From Cyanobacteria bacterium MH1_Bin12 (GTDB lineage Bacteria > Cyanobacteriota > Cyanobacteriia > Cyanobacteriales > Cyanobacteriaceae): 32,664 nucleotides of DNA. A program made the translations under genes and the position numbers. Where the stretch lies: the NCBI GenBank assembly GCA_011088145.1, contig JAALKG010000013.1, positions 1 through 32,664 on the forward strand, in the 5' to 3' direction. The notes under the pieces are model-generated. The model worked only from the letters and a program-made list of their open reading frames with translations, had not been told where the DNA came from and searched no databases. Below are positions 29,936 to 32,664 of the stretch, piece by piece. How positions within the stretch are numbered: the stretch's first letter is position 1; every line of letters starts with the position of its first letter.

Positions 29936-30552
29936 TTAGGAAAAGGGTTCGCCAGACCCTCCTTCAGGGTTTGGCGAAAATGCCGAAAATACGATATATA
30001 AGGCAATCCAACCGTTATTGGATATTCATTTTTAATTTTCTTGAACTTTTTAAAGGGGTTAGGCTCTTCGAGCAATTCCTGTTCTATAGCCCAATCGTAG
30101 CAAGCGGATAGCCGTACTAAATTGCGTCTGGCTTGTTCTTGACTATTATGTTCAACCAGCCAAGAGCGAATGTTTTTCGGGGATTTAATGACCGCTTCGG
30201 GCATCTCCTTTAATTTATTCTCAGTAGTTACGTAATTATGATGAGAACTAGGTTTAATTAGTTTCGATTTAAACTATTTAAATTGTTGGAAAATCTCCAA
30301 CATTGATTGTTGTTCGTTTTCTGGTGCAGTTTCTAGCCGATATTTGTCAAGAGTAAAATCAAATCTTTCATAAATATAGTCAGACTGCATAATCGAAGCC
30401 TTAGCTAGTGCTATGTCCCTATTTTTGGCAGTATCCGATAAGCCCAAAATTAAATATTTTCTTTTGCCATTAAACCAATTACGAGGAAGACTCAATCTCA
30501 ACATACCTCGATGAGATTGGACTGTAACAGTACCTTTTTTAGCACGTGCCAT
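29917..30552 (-). pseudogene. Tyrosine-recombinase/integrase remnant: N-terminal arm plus SAM-like core-binding domain, in-frame TAG at 30274-30276, no catalytic domain; frame closes inside the tRNA
   Basis: MARAKKGTVTVQSHRGMLRLSLPRNWFNGKRKYLILGLSDTAKNRDIALAKASIMQSDYIYERFDFTLDKYR...FQQFK*FKSKLIKPSSHHNYVTTENKLKEMPEAVIKSPKNIRSWLVEHNSQEQARRNLVRLSACYDWAIEQELLEEPNPFKKF; 30276 and 30204 are in the same frame (72 nt apart). Confidence 0.75.
29948..29978. repeat. Inverted repeat (13-bp stem with one mismatch/wobble, 5-nt loop) next to the tRNA 3' end
   Basis: TTCGCCAGACCCT (29948-29960) / AGGGTTTGGCGAA (29966-29978). Confidence 0.8.
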
Positions 30553-32664
30553 TACTCTATTAGTTCTAATAATTGTTCATAAACTGCTAACAATTGCTCA
30601 TTGGACATGGAACTAAGAGATTTATTGTTAGTTATCTGACTAAAATGCTCTCTAGAAATAGTTGAACTATTACGAATACCAAAAATAAAATCTAGCAATT
30701 TTGTCCTTTCGTCTTCGTCAATAGTGGGAGTGTTTTTGCAATAAGGTTCAGGACTTAGAACTAAATTATTTGTCATGGTCTCTTGATTTTCGCTTTTTTC
30801 TTCAACTGCTACCTTTTTGGCTACTCCTCTTGATTCATCTTGATTATGAGATTTTTCTGACTTAGCTTTTTTTCTTTGTAGGGGGGGGGGGTGTATTTTT
30901 TTTTCCCCCCCTTTAGTTATTGTGTCACTATGAGAATACTTCTCAATAAAGTCAACCCAACGACGAGGATTATTTTTACTTCTGGCACGACTAACCAGCC
31001 CTCGATCACACAGATAATCAAGCACCTTATAGAGGTTTTTACCTAAAACCAATTGTTCATTAATTTCGCCATATTCAAGATGTTTGCCGCTGCTTAAAAG
31101 GTCAAGGACTAGATCACCTTCTTGACTTTTTTTGTTTTTGGGATCGTCACAATCGAAATGAAACTCAAAGATACTTTTCTCTGACCATGTATCACGAGGA
31201 TTGATCGATAATTCGTATTTAGCTGGTTCACCTTCTCTAGGCTGTAAGTCAAGCCAACGAACATTGGTATTATCAACCAAATTATTTGAACCATTGCTTA
31301 ACTCTTCTGCCCCACCAGAAAGCTGTGCTATCCCCCAAGGAACTGCGGTAATTCTCATACTTCCTGCCACTCTTCCTAGTCCTTTAGCTTCACTATTTTT
31401 GTTTTGGTGGTGAATCAAAATAGAGGCACTGTTATATTTACCAAACAAATCTTTGAGCTTGTAAGCTTGTTTGGCATATTCGGCGGAATTTTCACTAACT
31501 CCTGTGTCTAAACTAATCGATGTGAGTGAATCGATGACGACTAAATCAGGGCGAAAATCTTCTAATTGTTCTTCTAGCTCTTTGAGGTTGTATAAATCCA
31601 GACTGGTTAAGATTCTGAATTTTTCATTGATATTGGGTAGTAAATCAAATCCTCTTGACTGAATGCGTCGGGCAAAATCTCTTGGTGGTTCATCGCTACA
31701 AACGTACAGAACCTTACCCTATTTGACTTGTTGATTGAGAAATTGACCACCGCTAACCACGCTATAGGCTAAATCGCTGGCTAACAAACTTTTACCGCAT
31801 TTTGGAGCAGCACATAACAATAACATTGAACTTTTAGGCAAAAAAGATGGAATTAACCAGTCTTCTCCTTGATTACCCAAATTCATAAATTCGTCAAAGG
31901 AAAAAATCGTTTTTGCTGGTTTTTCTTCTTGTTGCTGAAGTTTTGAGCTTAATCTCTGGAAATCGTAACTACTCAACGAATAACGCCCGCAAATTTTTTG
32001 TTTGAGTTCAATCTGTTTAATGGGGTCATCTTCTTGAGCATAATACTTTAAATCTAATTTTAATCTGTCTCCCCTGATTTCTCGTCTCAATACTCTTAAG
32101 ATTTTATTCTCCCAAGCCGATTCAGAGAATCTAGTCTGTTTTCTGATTTTTTCAAGTTCGGTATATTGCTTAATTTCATTATTCTCGTTAAGCAAGATTT
32201 CTTTAGCTTTTTGAACAGCCTGTAACTGTTTCTCTTCCTCTGTGGGGGGTGCTTGGCAAGATAGATAGTCAGAAATTAAAGCGTAACCAAAATACTTAAT
32301 TTTTTCCTCAATATCGTTAACTAATTTTTGAGTAGATTTATTTTTGTTCCCTTGAAGATATTCGACAAAATCATCTCCTTTTTGAGCTTCTGGTAAGATA
32401 AATTTAATAGGTAAAATTAACAGAACAAATCCTTTTTGATAAGCGATTTCTTGAAAAAACTTGGCTTTTTTTAGTCCTTGTTCATCCTCATCAGCTAAAT
32501 AGATTGCACCTCGAATCATATTTAATTCAAGAATATCGATCGCTCTTTCTACAAAATCTTGATTTAAACTTTTTGCCCCTAAAACACAAGTGGAAATGAT
32601 GCCTTTCGCGGTAGTCCCCCAGATGTAAGGATAAAAAGATAAAATCTCAAAGAAAGCTTTATTT
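30552..32664 (-). CDS. Mobile-element replication protein: toprim-like domain, RecA/DnaB-like ATPase and winged-helix region; runs off the window; in-frame TAG at 31719-31721
   Basis: Upstream of the TAG: ...GTTAKGIISTCVLGAKSLNQDFVERAIDILELNMIRGAIYLADEDEQGLKKA...SSMLLLCAAPKCGKSLLASDLAYSVVSGGQFLNQQVK*; in the same frame after it: GKVLYVCSDEPPRDFARRIQSRGFDLLPN...DFRPDLVVIDSLTSISLDTGVSENSAEYAKQAYKLKDLFGKYNSASILIHHQNK...; 31721 minus 31448 = 273, divisible by 3. Confidence 0.8.

Noticed and set aside
31109-31662. ORFs 31109-31294(-), 31201-31413(+), 31471-31662(+)
   Set aside because: Alternative frames of the replication-protein gene, whose own frame is continuous apart from the TAG.
1-32664. 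CRISPR array
   Set aside because: No regularly spaced direct repeats of CRISPR size seen by eye.

Overview
AT-rich cyanobacterial chromosome segment. HIP1 octamers (GCGATCGC) are frequent, and photosynthesis and carbon-metabolism genes are recognisable: psbU, psbB, psbT (31 aa, missed by the ORF track), ndhM, an MPBQ/MSBQ methyltransferase, cp12, and the rps1/nrdR neighbourhood. Other chromosomal genes include a HerA/DUF87-like ATPase, a 1-Cys peroxiredoxin, a site-2 protease, HIT, DUF1823, a prepilin, WecG and CsaB glycan enzymes, CobB/CbiA, TldD, a cupin and a TPR protein. The right end (about 29.86 kb onward) is the edge of a tRNA-integrated mobile element: a tRNA with CAT anticodon, a remnant tyrosine integrase running into the tRNA 3' end, and a translationally coupled toprim/RecA-like replication protein that runs off the window. 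Main points for a second look: (1) both element genes are interrupted by exactly one in-frame TAG with the frame open on both sides; (2) one chromosomal membrane-protein gene is split by two identical A8-TTG tracts, both needing the same -1 shift to restore one ORF; (3) a G7-A9-...-C11 homopolymer cluster inside the replication protein; (4) a decapitated NACHT-type C-terminal module with an (Ala-X)n hexanucleotide repeat; (5) a 5'-truncated metallo-hydrolase remnant upstream of the site-2 protease. All family calls are from sequence recognition by eye; no searches were run.
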